The notes under the pieces were generated by a model, which saw only the letters and a program-made list of their open reading frames with translations, did not search any database and had not been told where the DNA came from. A stretch of DNA of 64,000 nt, from assembly GCF_033095865.1 (NCBI RefSeq), contig NZ_AP019365.1, forward strand, positions 3,693,501-3,757,500, in the 5' to 3' direction. Position 1 is the stretch's first letter. Every line of letters starts with the position of its first letter. The position numbers and the translations under genes were made by a program. Shown one piece after another: positions 44,039 to 52,417 of this stretch. The stretch comes from Pseudomonas sp. KU43P. Lineage in GTDB: Bacteria > Pseudomonadota > Gammaproteobacteria > Pseudomonadales > Pseudomonadaceae.

Positions 44039-45714
44039 GCGATCAGTGGGTCCCGAATGCCAGCCATGAAGTTGTCCATTCCCCCGCGCCCCTCAGGATT
44101 GAGGCTGATCAGAGAAACAGCGTTGAATGTAGCCATCAGCGGGTCGATCTTCGCCGTGCCCGAGGCTTGCTTGGTAATCAAGAAGGCGTTGGCCGACGGC
44201 ACCCCTTTGGCGTTTCCGCAGGACCAGGCCATGAGCGGCTGGCCGCAGTGCAGCAGCGTGCCCTCGGCAAGTTTGCGCTCTGTCGTCTTGATCGCGCCGG
44301 TGAGCTTCCAGCCTTGAGAAATACCAACGATCTTGTCTTCCTCGACACCGGCATCGGCCAAGGCGTCGAGAACAGAACCGATTCCCGCGGGGTCGAGACC
44401 GACCTTGTCGAGCAGGCCCGTCTCGTTGATGCGCTTGACGATGGCAGCGAATTGCTCAACGTCGTCACCGATCCGCTTGACGAGGGTCAGGTCACCAATC
44501 GCCTCAAGATCCTTGAGACGCGGGGCTTCGGACTTGCGCCGTTCAAGCACTGAAGGGTGCGCCCAGGCGTGGGCCCAGTGGAACCAGCGACGGGTGCCGG
44601 CTTCTCGGCCGACAACAGCAAGTCCAAGCAAGTCATCCAGCCCGCCACCATCACCGCCGACATCGATGACTTCGCATCGATCAAGGATTTCGTCCAGGCT
44701 CAACCAGGTTGCCGCCTGGGGTTCCCAGAATTCGGCACCGACCCAAGCGTCAGACATGAGCGCCAAGCCGATTTCAATGTTGAGGTGCTTAGCCAGGAAG
44801 CCGCGCAGCTCCCCCTCCCCGTCGATCTCTGCCTGCATGAACAAACGCTCAAGCGTCGGGCGGTCGACCGAGAACCCCATGTTGGGGTTCACCAGGTGGA
44901 AGTTCTCTGGCTTGCGCGCATCACCGCTGTCGATCATCTCCTTGGAGAATTCGTAGATGATCGGCAGGAAGCGATTGTCGTTGATGCGTCCATCACGGAC
45001 GCCGCGCGCGTAGTTAAGCTTCGACCGGAATACCCCAGCCGGCGGTTCGTTCGATTGCGTGGTCAACCAGATGACAAAACCTTCTGGCCTGGACAACAGG
45101 CCACCGGTCGCCTCGCGAATCATGTCAGCCGCTTTCGGGTTCTTGCCAAACAGCCAGGCCTCGTCGATCAACACGCCGACGGCCTTCTTGCCGCCGACCA
45201 CATCACTGTCAGCCGCGACAACCTTCAGCGTGGCGCCGGTTTCCCGGTGAGTGATCAACCGAAGGTGCGGCTGCACATGCAACAGATCCTTCAGTTCCTC
45301 ATCGTTATTGACCATGTCCTTGGCCGGCACGAAGGCGTTGTCGGCAATCTCTTTGGTCGGCGCAAGGATGATGAACTCGGCCGACATCCGCCAGTTGCGG
45401 ACAAGGGCCGTCAGCATGATCGCCGCTGCAATGGTCGACTTGCTGTTCTTCTTCGGGATGCAGAGCATGAACTCCCGAATCAGGCGTTCGCCGGTCTCGC
45501 TGTTGTAACTTCCAAACACAGCGCCTGCAAAAGCCAGCACCCATGGGGCACATGCACTCTCGATAGTTGGGCTGCCTGGGGCATCGACAATGCGAAGCCC
45601 CTTGAACACCTCGAGGCTTTCTTCTGCCTCCTGAGGAAAGAGCGGCTCTGGAATAATGGATTCGCTGGCAGCCAGCCGCCGCCACCAGTCAGGGCAGGCC
45701 GTGGTCCAAAGCAT
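44035..45714 (-). CDS. Terminase large subunit
   Basis: 559 residues, HK97-type (Terminase_1). The ATPase half has a Walker A-like CIPKKNSKSTIAAAI, Walker B VLIDEAWLFG and a coupling TTQSNEPPAG. The C-terminal half holds the RNase H-like nuclease with acidic residues (DVGGDGGGLDDLLG, GLDPAGIGSVLDAL). It cuts concatemeric DNA and pumps it through the portal. It follows the small subunit directly. Confidence 0.93.
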   Translation of the reverse strand: MLWTTACPDWWRRLAASESIIPEPLFPQEAEESLEVFKGLRIVDAPGSPTIESACAPWVLAFAGAVFGSYNSETGERLIREFMLCIPKKNSKSTIAAAIMLTALVRNWRMSAEFIILAPTKEIADNAFVPAKDMVNNDEELKDLLHVQPHLRLITHRETGATLKVVAADSDVVGGKKAVGVLIDEAWLFGKNPKAADMIREATGGLLSRPEGFVIWLTTQSNEPPAGVFRSKLNYARGVRDGRINDNRFLPIIYEFSKEMIDSGDARKPENFHLVNPNMGFSVDRPTLERLFMQAEIDGEGELRGFLAKHLNIEIGLALMSDAWVGAEFWEPQAATWLSLDEILDRCEVIDVGGDGGGLDDLLGLAVVGREAGTRRWFHWAHAWAHPSVLERRKSEAPRLKDLEAIGDLTLVKRIGDDVEQFAAIVKRINETGLLDKVGLDPAGIGSVLDALADAGVEEDKIVGISQGWKLTGAIKTTERKLAEGTLLHCGQPLMAWSCGNAKGVPSANAFLITKQASGTAKIDPLMATFNAVSLISLNPEGRGGMDNFMAGIRDPLIA

Positions 45715-45717
45715 GTG

Positions 45718-46218
45718 TCACCCCTTAACGACAGTGAGGGGCGGCTTGCTTTGGGAATACCTGCCCTTGCCCGCTACCTTCGCGGCCTCCGCCTTCTGTT
45801 CTTTCTTTCCAGCCTCAGCTTTCTTCCCGTGAATGTAGGGAACAGCCGTCTGCGCAGCGTTGCGCCGGTCGAAGACTTTCGCCCTGGGCTCGTTCATCAG
45901 CGCAAGCAACCAAACCAACGGATCATCAGTGGACGGCAAGCAGCTCAGGAATTCGCCATCGGCTTCATTGAACTCGGCTGGGTCATCCGCGAGCTCATCA
46001 TCCTTCGGTTTGCCTCTGCGTTTTTTCGGTTCAGGGTTAACACTGAGCTCTGCCCGGCGAGCCAGAATTGCGGATGCGATCTTCGGATCTTTGGACCAGC
46101 GCGAACCAGCTGCAGCAGCCGTCGAAGGCTTGCTGCCTGCGGCTTCCGCCGCTTCTTTGTTTGACGCGCCCCGGGCCTTAGCGTCAACAAACTGTCGCTG
46201 TTTGTCTGTTAACACCAT
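45718..46218 (-). CDS. Terminase small subunit
   Basis: 166 residues starting MVLTDKQRQFVDAKARGASNKEAAEAAG, a helix-turn-helix typical of small terminases that recognise cos or pac sites, followed by an oligomerisation helix and a basic C-terminal tail (KKAEAGKKEQKAEAAKVAGKGR). It lies 3 bases before the large subunit. Confidence 0.82.
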   Translation of the reverse strand: MVLTDKQRQFVDAKARGASNKEAAEAAGSKPSTAAAAGSRWSKDPKIASAILARRAELSVNPEPKKRRGKPKDDELADDPAEFNEADGEFLSCLPSTDDPLVWLLALMNEPRAKVFDRRNAAQTAVPYIHGKKAEAGKKEQKAEAAKVAGKGRYSQSKPPLTVVKG

Positions 46219-46375
46219 TAACAAAAACCTTTAGGGGGGAGAAAAATGTCTACGTGGGGTCGGAGGCGGTCTAGCTAGATGAGAATCCTTAGCTTTTGAC
46301 CCCCTACCCCCTTAGCAGCACGTCATTGGCGTGCCTCTTTGCCGTTCGGATGGATTTCGACGATCCGCGGATGCC

Positions 46376-46714
46376 TCAGCCGCCCAGGCCGGCTGCCTCC
46401 TCGGCCTGCTTGACCGAGTCGTGGCAAGGCTTGCAGAGGCTCTGCCAGTTGGCCTGGTCCCAGAAGAGAGTCATGTCTCCACGGTGAGCAATGATGTGGT
46501 CGACCACCTTTGCGGCCGTGGTGCGGCCGTTCCGATCGCAGAAGACGCAGAGCGGGTGATCATTGAGGTACCGCTCACGCGCCTTCTGCCATCTGTAGTC
46601 GTAGCCACGCTGGGAGCTGGTCATGCCGCTACGCCAGCTGCCAGGCGTGACCACCTTGACCCTTGAACCTGCGCTCTCCTTGATGCGGGAGCCGAGCGTC
46701 TTGAGCCTTGCCAT
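46376..46714 (-). CDS. HNH endonuclease
   Basis: 112 residues. HPLCVFCDRNGRTTAAKVVDHIIAHRGDMTLFWDQANWQSLCKPCHDSVK holds the two CxxC zinc pairs, DHI with the catalytic His, and the final H of the HNH motif. HNH proteins next to terminases in HK97-type phages are needed for cos cleavage. Between it and terS lie about 160 bases that are the natural place for the cos site. Confidence 0.9.
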   Translation of the reverse strand: MARLKTLGSRIKESAGSRVKVVTPGSWRSGMTSSQRGYDYRWQKARERYLNDHPLCVFCDRNGRTTAAKVVDHIIAHRGDMTLFWDQANWQSLCKPCHDSVKQAEEAAGLGG

Positions 46715-46995
46715 CAGTCAACCCGAACGATCTTGGCCACGTTGCCCTTGGCCCGGCAAACTAGGATGGCTACCAGCAGGTAGAACGCAGTGTTGAACCA
46801 GGATGCATCAGCAAAGTCATCGTGCAGCACCATGCGGCCGATGAGGCTGACACACTGCATGCCGGTCACGGCGCAGGCAGCCCAGGCCATGAGCGACACG
46901 CTAAGCTTGTAGCGAGCCTCGGGGTATGGCCGGTAGCGCAATCCAATCATCACGAAGATGATGGCGCAGAGCGCGGCCTGGATAACGGCAACCAT
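46714..46995 (-). CDS. Small membrane protein, holin-like
   Basis: 93 residues with three hydrophobic segments (AALCAIIFVMIGLRY, LMAWAACAVTGMQCVSLIG, FNTAFYLLVAILVC) and a charged end (KGNVAKIVRVD). Its place directly after a second membrane protein with holin features and before the nuclease suggests a holin or antiholin. It overlaps the HNH gene by one base. Confidence 0.65.
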   Translation of the reverse strand: MVAVIQAALCAIIFVMIGLRYRPYPEARYKLSVSLMAWAACAVTGMQCVSLIGRMVLHDDFADASWFNTAFYLLVAILVCRAKGNVAKIVRVD

Positions 46996-47370
46996 TCAAC
47001 TCTCCTTCCTGGCGCGCAGACGGAAGACCCATTGCAGCCAGGTAGGCATACGACCAGTCTGCATCCACTCTAACAAGCCAGAGAATGTGACGACGCAGAG
47101 CACGCCGCATACGAATGCACTGAAGCCTGCGGTCTGGGTCCAGGCCCGGCCCATAAGCTCAGCTGCACCGAAGTAGCCACCAATCCAGCCAGCCAGCAGG
47201 TAGCCGACACGGCGCCAGGTGCTGATGTCCTTGGCAAACACCACGTAAAAGAAAGCCCCACCGAACGCGCCGACCAGTGCGGCTAGATCCAGTTGAGGGA
47301 ATGCAGCACCCAGGCCGACGCTGGCAAGTACGCCGGTCACTGCAAGGGCGCCGGTACTTGGCTCGGCCAT
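46996..47370 (-). CDS. Phage holin-like protein
   Basis: 124 residues starting MAEPSTGALAVTG. It has four hydrophobic stretches (GALAVTGVLASVGLGAAF, LAALVGAFGGAFFYVVFA, VGYLLAGWIGGYFGAAEL, AFVCGVLCVVTFSGLLEW), with a short basic tail, resembling the LydA/Phage_holin_3 type. It would form the lysis hole that lets the lysin out. The start lies about 15 bases after a terminator hairpin, so this gene may be the first of the late lysis/packaging transcript. Confidence 0.7.
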   Translation of the reverse strand: MAEPSTGALAVTGVLASVGLGAAFPQLDLAALVGAFGGAFFYVVFAKDISTWRRVGYLLAGWIGGYFGAAELMGRAWTQTAGFSAFVCGVLCVVTFSGLLEWMQTGRMPTWLQWVFRLRARKES

Positions 47371-47384
47371 AAGCACTACTCCAT

Positions 47385-47408
47385 AAAAAACCCGCCAGAT
47401 GGCGGGTT
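47385..47408 (-). terminator. Intrinsic terminator before the holin genes
   Basis: Minus strand: AACCCGCC-ATCT-GGCGGGTT followed by TTTT, an 8-bp stem, between the YfbU-like gene and the first holin. Confidence 0.8.
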
Positions 47409-47444
47409 AATAATTACATTTCGGGTTCTTAACCGGGCTGCAAC

Positions 47445-47981
47445 TCAGCGGCGCGAAGGATGAATGCGCGCCCGGAGTATCGCCTGAATCTGATCAAGGC
47501 TCAAAAGCCCCGGCTGATAGACATCAACCTGTTGATCTTTCTCTTCGAGCATCCGTTGATAAAGATCGGTAGTCGGCATGTGCGAGTTGTGAATCCGGTC
47601 TTTAAAATTCGGCCACTTGTTCAGCTCATCAGTGAGCACGTGAGCAATCGAAGAGAGTTCGTACTCGTTGTTGCCGTCGAACCCAGGGAACGTCGCGGCT
47701 CCGGCTGACAGATCAAGCTGAGATCGCTCTTCATCGCTGAGATCTGCAATAGACGCTTCTAGAAGCTCCCACAAATCCAATACATCCATGACGTACTTCA
47801 CTTCCGCAGGAGTTTCGGACTGACGGAAATGGTTTGGGTATTTGTGCGAAATAGCCCAAGCATTATCTCCAAGCGCCATGCGCCTGATGAAACCCGCATC
47901 GAACGAGTCCTCTATCCCAAGGGCTCCGTGAATGTCAGCGAGCAGCGTGAGCTGCAGCAGCTCTTTGTCAGTAAATTCCAT
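47445..47981 (-). CDS. YfbU-domain protein
   Basis: 178 residues. VKYVMDVLDLWELLEASIADL ... FPGFDGNNEYELSSIAHVLTDEL and TTDLYQRMLEEKDQ match the conserved pattern of the YfbU family (helical domain, FxGFDxNNE). The biological role of YfbU is not known; copies occur in prophages. Here the gene lies between two terminators, as a self-contained accessory unit between the regulator region and the holins. Confidence 0.8.
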   Translation of the reverse strand: MEFTDKELLQLTLLADIHGALGIEDSFDAGFIRRMALGDNAWAISHKYPNHFRQSETPAEVKYVMDVLDLWELLEASIADLSDEERSQLDLSAGAATFPGFDGNNEYELSSIAHVLTDELNKWPNFKDRIHNSHMPTTDLYQRMLEEKDQQVDVYQPGLLSLDQIQAILRARIHPSRR

Positions 47982-48052
47982 CTCATCATCTCAAAAAGTA
48001 CATGGCATCAAATGGCCACGCTCAATCCTAGCGGATTGAAATGACGAGAACA

Positions 48053-48081
48053 AAAAAGCCCGACTCATTGGCCGGGCTTTC
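48053..48081 (-). terminator. Intrinsic terminator upstream of the YfbU-like gene
   Basis: Minus strand: AAGCCCG-GCCAATGAGT-CGGGCTT followed by TTTT. It closes the transcript of the gene at 48,161. Confidence 0.75.
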
Positions 48082-48160
48082 GAGTGTCAGTCCTCAACGT
48101 GCGCAGGAATGACAGGATGGGGATAATTTCTCTCACTCTCTCACTGATGTCAATAGGCAA

Positions 48161-48847
48161 TTATGCGGCGTCTTTGACCAGCAGGCCTTCTACCTCAAGA
48201 ATCGCCCGAACCTCCCTCAGAGAGTCATTGATCATGCCGTCCAGCTTCTCCTTGATCCCTGAACGCCAGCGGTAGCGCGTAGGCTCGGATATGGCATCCA
48301 TATCCCAGGTGTTCATGTCGTAGAAGCTGTCCGGAAGAATGATCAGATCCTCAGCCAGAGCCTCTGCCTTTTTGCGTTCAGCCTGGCCAGCTGCTAAGGC
48401 AGCGTTGACCAAGTTCTCGCGCCGCCATTCAGGAGCATCAAGCGGGATATCAACCGAAACCGAGCGAGGGGCCTTTCGACGCGCCCCTTTGAGCTTCGGG
48501 ATGGCCCAGGTGGTCACGGCCTTGTAGATGAACAGCTGAGGCGCCGGGCTGGCGATCAGCGGCGCGATCGCCGTGATGCCCTGCAGGCGCTTTGCCTTGT
48601 TGGTGGCGTACTTCGCATTTAGGGCGTTCCAGTGGCGAGGTATCAGCAAGTGGTGAAGGCGCGCGGCCAGCCAGTAATCAACCTGAGTACGATCGAAGCC
48701 ACCTGACTGGCCTCCCAGCGAAGCCAGGCAACCACCCTCCTCCTCCGCCGATTTGTAGAGCTTCTGCCATGCCTGGCCTTTCGCAGCGCCTTTCTCTCCT
48801 GCCGCCAGAGCGGCAACTACTGCACCCGATACGCTGTTGTAGATCAT
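48161..48847 (-). CDS. Phage protein in the position of the late regulator
   Basis: 228 residues starting MIYNSVSGAVVAALAAGEKG. RTQVDYWLAARLHHLLIPRHWNALNAKYATNKAKRLQGI is a basic helical stretch and the C-terminal part (PTRYRWRSGIKEKLDGMINDSLREVRAILEVEGLL) is helical too. No zinc finger. It is the last gene of the nin-like run and lies just before the terminator-rich start of the late operon, where lambda has Q. Antitermination is inferred from position only; no sequence motif proves it. Confidence 0.6.
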   Translation of the reverse strand: MIYNSVSGAVVAALAAGEKGAAKGQAWQKLYKSAEEEGGCLASLGGQSGGFDRTQVDYWLAARLHHLLIPRHWNALNAKYATNKAKRLQGITAIAPLIASPAPQLFIYKAVTTWAIPKLKGARRKAPRSVSVDIPLDAPEWRRENLVNAALAAGQAERKKAEALAEDLIILPDSFYDMNTWDMDAISEPTRYRWRSGIKEKLDGMINDSLREVRAILEVEGLLVKDAA

Positions 48848-48859
48848 GTCCTTCCCCCC

Positions 48860-49177
48860 TCAATCACCGGTGTAGTTGGTGCCGCCGGCGCCGCGCCGGT
48901 TGCTTCCCTGATATGTTGCCTCAGGCCCGGATGCCTGAGGGTTCTTCAACTGCTCGATCTGCCGGAGCGCTGCCCGAAGCCTCATGCTGAGCTGGGTCAC
49001 CAGTTCATCAAGGGCCAGAGCCTCGCCGGTTGCAGCCGCCACAAAGCCCGAGGCATGGCAGTGGCCGCATGGCAGTTCGTGAAACAAACCCTTGGTGACC
49101 GCTCTCCCACGGCACAAAGGGCACTGAGCCAGCTCGATCACAGCCTTCTTGAAGGCTGGGCCGTGGCTCTTCCTCAT
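48860..49177 (-). CDS. Zinc-finger phage protein
   Basis: 105 residues from MRKSHGPAFKKAVIELAQCPLCRGRAVTKG, with CPLC and CGHC (about residues 19-22 and 38-41) forming a DnaJ-like treble of cysteines, then a helix rich in Leu and Arg (LVTQLSMRLRAALRQIEQL). Common next to late regulators in Pseudomonas phages; may cooperate in antitermination. It overlaps the upstream zinc-binding gene by 4 bases. Confidence 0.65.
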   Translation of the reverse strand: MRKSHGPAFKKAVIELAQCPLCRGRAVTKGLFHELPCGHCHASGFVAAATGEALALDELVTQLSMRLRAALRQIEQLKNPQASGPEATYQGSNRRGAGGTNYTGD

Positions 49178-49452
49178 GCGTTGGACGCCTTTACCCAGCG
49201 CCGCACCGACAGCTCACACCCCATCTTCAAGCAGACCCCGTTGGCCATTCCCCGATGGGTTGCCCGGCGCCCGCAGCCGCAGTTGCAGCGCCGTCGCGAC
49301 TTCGATTCAACCTGTTCCTGATAGCAGATCTGCCCAGGCAGCCCGCCGACAAAACCCCAACCCTCCATCCCGCCGCGCATTGCCGCCGAGCGGGCCGCTG
49401 GAGACATCGTGTTCAAGTCGGCCATGGCTGGCCCTGGACGCTTCTCAGTCAT
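49174..49452 (-). CDS. Small cysteine-rich phage protein
   Basis: 92 residues from MTEKRPGPAMADLNTMSPAARSAAMRGGM. The C-terminal half has RRCNCGCGRRATHRGMANGVCLKMGCEL, likely a zinc-binding knuckle with basic residues for nucleic-acid binding. No family recognised. The integrase gene overlaps its start by 4 bases. Confidence 0.6.
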   Translation of the reverse strand: MTEKRPGPAMADLNTMSPAARSAAMRGGMEGWGFVGGLPGQICYQEQVESKSRRRCNCGCGRRATHRGMANGVCLKMGCELSVRRWVKASNA

Positions 49453-50738
49453 TTCGAATCCTCGCTTATGGTGGATACCGGAAGTCCCTCGAAGCCCGCG
49501 CGCTGTGCGGCCTTGCTGAGAATCCATGAATCCGTTGATCTATCACCGGTCAAGCCGTGAACCGAGGCGAAACCCTTCTGGTCAAGGTGTGCATGCCACT
49601 TCTCCAGCGCCTCACGCTTGCGGGCCATGATGTCGGACTGGATGTACACCTTCACGTTGAGGCCCATGGCGTGGTTGATCAGGAGCTCGCCCACCAGGTG
49701 GTCAACGCCCAGGTCAGCCCAACCGGTGCGGGCCAGCTTGCGCAGGTCGTGGCTGGTCCATTCGCCCTGCCCCATGATCGCGAACACCGCCGAGGCCTTC
49801 GACTCGCTCATGGGCTTGCCCTGCCGGCCCGGGAACAAGAACTCACCCTCGTAACCCTGGTTGAGCTGGATCTCTCGGCAGGCCATCAGCAGGAAGCGCA
49901 CCTGGTCGGTCAGTGGCAGGCGGTGCTGCACGCCAGTCTTGGTGTGTTCGGCGGGGATGAACCACTCCCGTTCGGCCAGGCTGATATGGCTCCAACGGGC
50001 CATGCGGGTCTCGCCCAGGCGGGTACCGTGGCACAGCATCATCAGGGCCAGCAGCCCATGCTGCGGGTTGTTGGCCAGCGTGCTCTTCATGCGCGCCATC
50101 AGGTCTTCAAGGTGCACGCCACGGAGGCGCGAAGGCTTGACCGTGACCTTGGCCTTGGAGAAGTCACGAAAGCGGATGCCGGCCATGGGGTTGGTACTGA
50201 TCAGGCCGAGCTTGGCGGCCTGCCGGAAGGCCAGGGCCAGCAGCTGGAACACCAGGCGCACGTAGTCGATCGACAACGACTCTTGCAGCGGCCACATCAG
50301 CTCGCGGTCGAGCAGCGCCTTGTCGATCTGGGCCAGTGGAGTTTCGCCGAGGCGCGGCGCCAGGTGCTGCTTGATCGCCGAGGCCGCCGTGCTCTTGCGC
50401 TTGGCCGACAGGCTGCGGTCACGGGACATGCGCTCAGCGAACCAGGCCAGCAGCTCTCCGGTCAGCACCCAGCTCGACAGGCTCGACCCCTCACCTGCTT
50501 CTATGCGCAAGCGGATGTCAGGCAGTGCGGCCGCCACCTTGGCAGCGCTCAGCTCAGGATAGGAGCCGATCAGGTTCCACACGCCCTTGTGGATCAAGTA
50601 CCACGACCCGCGTTCGCGGGAGCGGTGAAACCGGAAGTACAGGCCTTTGTTTCCCAAGGCGCGCAGGTCACGCACCTGGCCGGCGGCCTGCCGGCGAATC
50701 TCTGCATCGCTGATTTTTACAGCGGCGGTATTGGTCAT
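49449..50738 (-). CDS. Tyrosine recombinase located in the nin-like region
   Basis: 429 residues from MTNTAAVKISDAEIRRQAAGQVRDLR. An N-terminal arm-binding-like domain (GLYFRFHRSRERGSWYLIHKGVWNLIGSYPELSAAKV, a DUF4102-like fold) is followed by a core-binding domain and a catalytic domain with Arg in HGTRLGETRM, HxxR in SHDLRKLARTGWADLG, His in INHAMG and Tyr in VYIQSD. So it is an active-type integrase. It is not next to the attachment site but sits between a VRR-NUC gene and a zinc protein; a second integrase may exist near the unseen right end. Confidence 0.88.
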   Translation of the reverse strand: MTNTAAVKISDAEIRRQAAGQVRDLRALGNKGLYFRFHRSRERGSWYLIHKGVWNLIGSYPELSAAKVAAALPDIRLRIEAGEGSSLSSWVLTGELLAWFAERMSRDRSLSAKRKSTAASAIKQHLAPRLGETPLAQIDKALLDRELMWPLQESLSIDYVRLVFQLLALAFRQAAKLGLISTNPMAGIRFRDFSKAKVTVKPSRLRGVHLEDLMARMKSTLANNPQHGLLALMMLCHGTRLGETRMARWSHISLAEREWFIPAEHTKTGVQHRLPLTDQVRFLLMACREIQLNQGYEGEFLFPGRQGKPMSESKASAVFAIMGQGEWTSHDLRKLARTGWADLGVDHLVGELLINHAMGLNVKVYIQSDIMARKREALEKWHAHLDQKGFASVHGLTGDRSTDSWILSKAAQRAGFEGLPVSTISEDSK

Positions 50739-51163
50739 GCTGCAACCTCCGTTCTTGGCAACAGCAGGTAGGCCCGCAGCTGCTCCATGGCGTCGAAGTG
50801 CCCTTGGCACACGATGGCGAGATAACCCTGCCCGTTCAGGCGGCGAATACATGCCTGCTGGCTGGGAGAGACGGGCGCCGGGTCAACGGTCGCCTTGAAT
50901 TCGATGTACAGGCCGAAGTAGCCGCCGCGGGCCATCGGCAGGACCAGGTCGGGAATGCCCGCCTTCACGCCTTGAGCCTTCAGCTTCACAGCGACAGCCT
51001 TCACTCGGTGGCCACCGTTCGGGACGTGGTAAATCAGCTCGAAGACTTCGGGATAGCGCAGCTCAATCTCCTGCATGAGCGCAGCCTGCTCCTGCCCCTC
51101 GCGGTCGACAGGCTTGGCTCTTGGCTTCTTGGGCTTCACGGGCTTCGTGGTAACGGACTTCAT
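50735..51163 (-). CDS. VRR-NUC domain nuclease
   Basis: 142 residues. The core YHVPNGGHRVKAVAVKLKAQGVKAGIPDLVLPMARGGYFGLYIEFKAT carries the PD-(D/E)XK residues (GIPDLVL aspartate, EFKA glutamate and lysine). VRR-NUC proteins are structure-specific nucleases, in phages used for recombination or branch resolution. The basic N-terminus (KPVKPKKPRAKP) may bind DNA. It overlaps both neighbours by 4 bases. Confidence 0.88.
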   Translation of the reverse strand: MKSVTTKPVKPKKPRAKPVDREGQEQAALMQEIELRYPEVFELIYHVPNGGHRVKAVAVKLKAQGVKAGIPDLVLPMARGGYFGLYIEFKATVDPAPVSPSQQACIRRLNGQGYLAIVCQGHFDAMEQLRAYLLLPRTEVAA

Positions 51164-51408
51164 TGCTCCACCTGCCCAAGCTGGCCCCGGATCTTCGCAA
51201 TGCCCTCAGGTGACATGAACGCCTGGCCGCCGAACATGATCATTTCGTGGCAAGGGATCTCCTTGGCGCACCAGCGATAGCGTCGGGCAGGTGCGTTCTT
51301 CCAATGGCACCATTTGCGCTCAGTCTTCCAGCGGATGGTTTTGGTATTGGCCAGCAGGTCGCTGGCATAAACCGGGATCCCGCCGAACATCAGGGCTGGG
51401 CTTCTCAT
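51160..51408 (-). CDS. Small phage protein of the nin-like region
   Basis: 82 residues starting MRSPALMFGGIPVYASDLLANTKTIRWKTERKWCHWKNAPARRYRWCAKE. The Trp-, Arg- and Cys-rich middle suggests a compact nucleic-acid-binding fold, but no family is known to me. It is coupled by overlap to the DUF1364-like gene upstream and the VRR-NUC gene downstream. Confidence 0.6.
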   Translation of the reverse strand: MRSPALMFGGIPVYASDLLANTKTIRWKTERKWCHWKNAPARRYRWCAKEIPCHEMIMFGGQAFMSPEGIAKIRGQLGQVEQ

Positions 51409-51704
51409 GCGGCCACCTTCCCTTCGTTCACTAGGATATCGAGCGTTCGCACCACGCCCTCCAGATGCATGAACCGCAGCTCTTCGTGGCTGAACGTGGT
51501 TTTGCTGCGCGAATCGACGGCGTCATGGCAGGAGCTGCAAGCCCAGGCCCCCTGCAGGTCATTCGGCTTGATGCCAACGCCGCAGGTGCCGGCCAGTCGG
51601 TAGTGCGCGAGGACGGTGGTCTCGGGGTTGCCGTTGCAAACGCCTGGGATGCGCACCTGGCACTCCTGGCCGCGGGCGGCCTTTGTCAATTTGGTTTGCC
51701 GCAT
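51405..51704 (-). CDS. DUF1364-like (NinX-type) nuclease domain protein
   Basis: 99 residues from MRQTKLTKAARGQECQVRIPGVCNGNPETTVLAHYRLAG, with ACSSCHDAVDSRSK later. The four cysteines and the HxRLAG and CxxCHD motifs are the DUF1364 pattern, an HNH-like fold found in place of lambda nin genes (often NinG/recombination protein). Probably a nuclease in phage recombination. The long upstream frame into the P-like gene is rejected. Confidence 0.78.
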   Translation of the reverse strand: MRQTKLTKAARGQECQVRIPGVCNGNPETTVLAHYRLAGTCGVGIKPNDLQGAWACSSCHDAVDSRSKTTFSHEELRFMHLEGVVRTLDILVNEGKVAA

Positions 51705-51733
51705 GGGGTCTAGCCTCCTTGCAGGTGGGGTGG

Positions 51734-52417
51734 TTATCGGCCGGCCAAGCGATCTCGCATGGCTGCCAATGCGGACTGGCCGACTTCGGGGGTGCGCCGG
51801 GCGGCAACTTCGGCAGGAAGTGCCAATGGCATGGCTTGCAGCGGCTCGCCAGCGACCAGTCGGCGCACAGCGATCGCGTAGTTGCGCTCGAACAGCTTCG
51901 AGCTGGCATCTGAAGGGAGCTTGTTGAGGTTCTCGAACCCACACTCCTTGGCGGCATGCCAGACAGCGTCGTGACTCCACCTGCCCTTCCCCGCCATGGC
52001 CGGGTGGGCGTTGCGGCAAGCCTCACGAAAGGCCATCGCCAGCGATGGGAGCCCAAGCATTTCCGGCGACGGCTGGCACCACTGGATGAATTCTCCAGGT
52101 GGCGGGATGAACGGTGCTCCTGCCTGGCGGCAGCGCATCAGGCCAAACTGCAGCTGCTCAGGGCTGCAGATGCCTGCTTCGAGAAAGGCGGTCAGCCATT
52201 GCTGCTTGGATGCGTTGTAGGTGGCTTGGTCTGGCCATGCCTGTTTCCAGGCTGTACAAATCGAGCGAAGGTCGCGGAACAGGTCGTTGATCACCTCCGC
52301 TGTCTTCCGATTGAGCTCGGCCTTGACGTCATCGGGCAGCTTGTAGCCTGCAGGGATGTGCTGGCCGGATTGAACCTTGGCCCACAGCCCGTGCGCGACT
52401 ACTGAAACAGGGTTCAT
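51734..52417 (-). CDS. Replication protein P-like (helicase loader)
   Basis: 227 residues. The central part FLEAGICSPEQLQFGLMRCRQAGAPFIPPPGEFIQWCQPSPEMLGLPSL is typical of lambda P-like proteins, which bring host DnaB to the origin bound by O. No ATPase motif is present, as expected. It overlaps the O-like gene by 4 bases. Confidence 0.85.
   Translation of the reverse strand: MNPVSVVAHGLWAKVQSGQHIPAGYKLPDDVKAELNRKTAEVINDLFRDLRSICTAWKQAWPDQATYNASKQQWLTAFLEAGICSPEQLQFGLMRCRQAGAPFIPPPGEFIQWCQPSPEMLGLPSLAMAFREACRNAHPAMAGKGRWSHDAVWHAAKECGFENLNKLPSDASSKLFERNYAIAVRRLVAGEPLQAMPLALPAEVAARRTPEVGQSALAAMRDRLAGR

Noticed and set aside
44557..46164. Plus-strand open frame of 535 codons over terminase genes
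   Set aside because: Antisense of TerL and TerS, which carry clear motifs.
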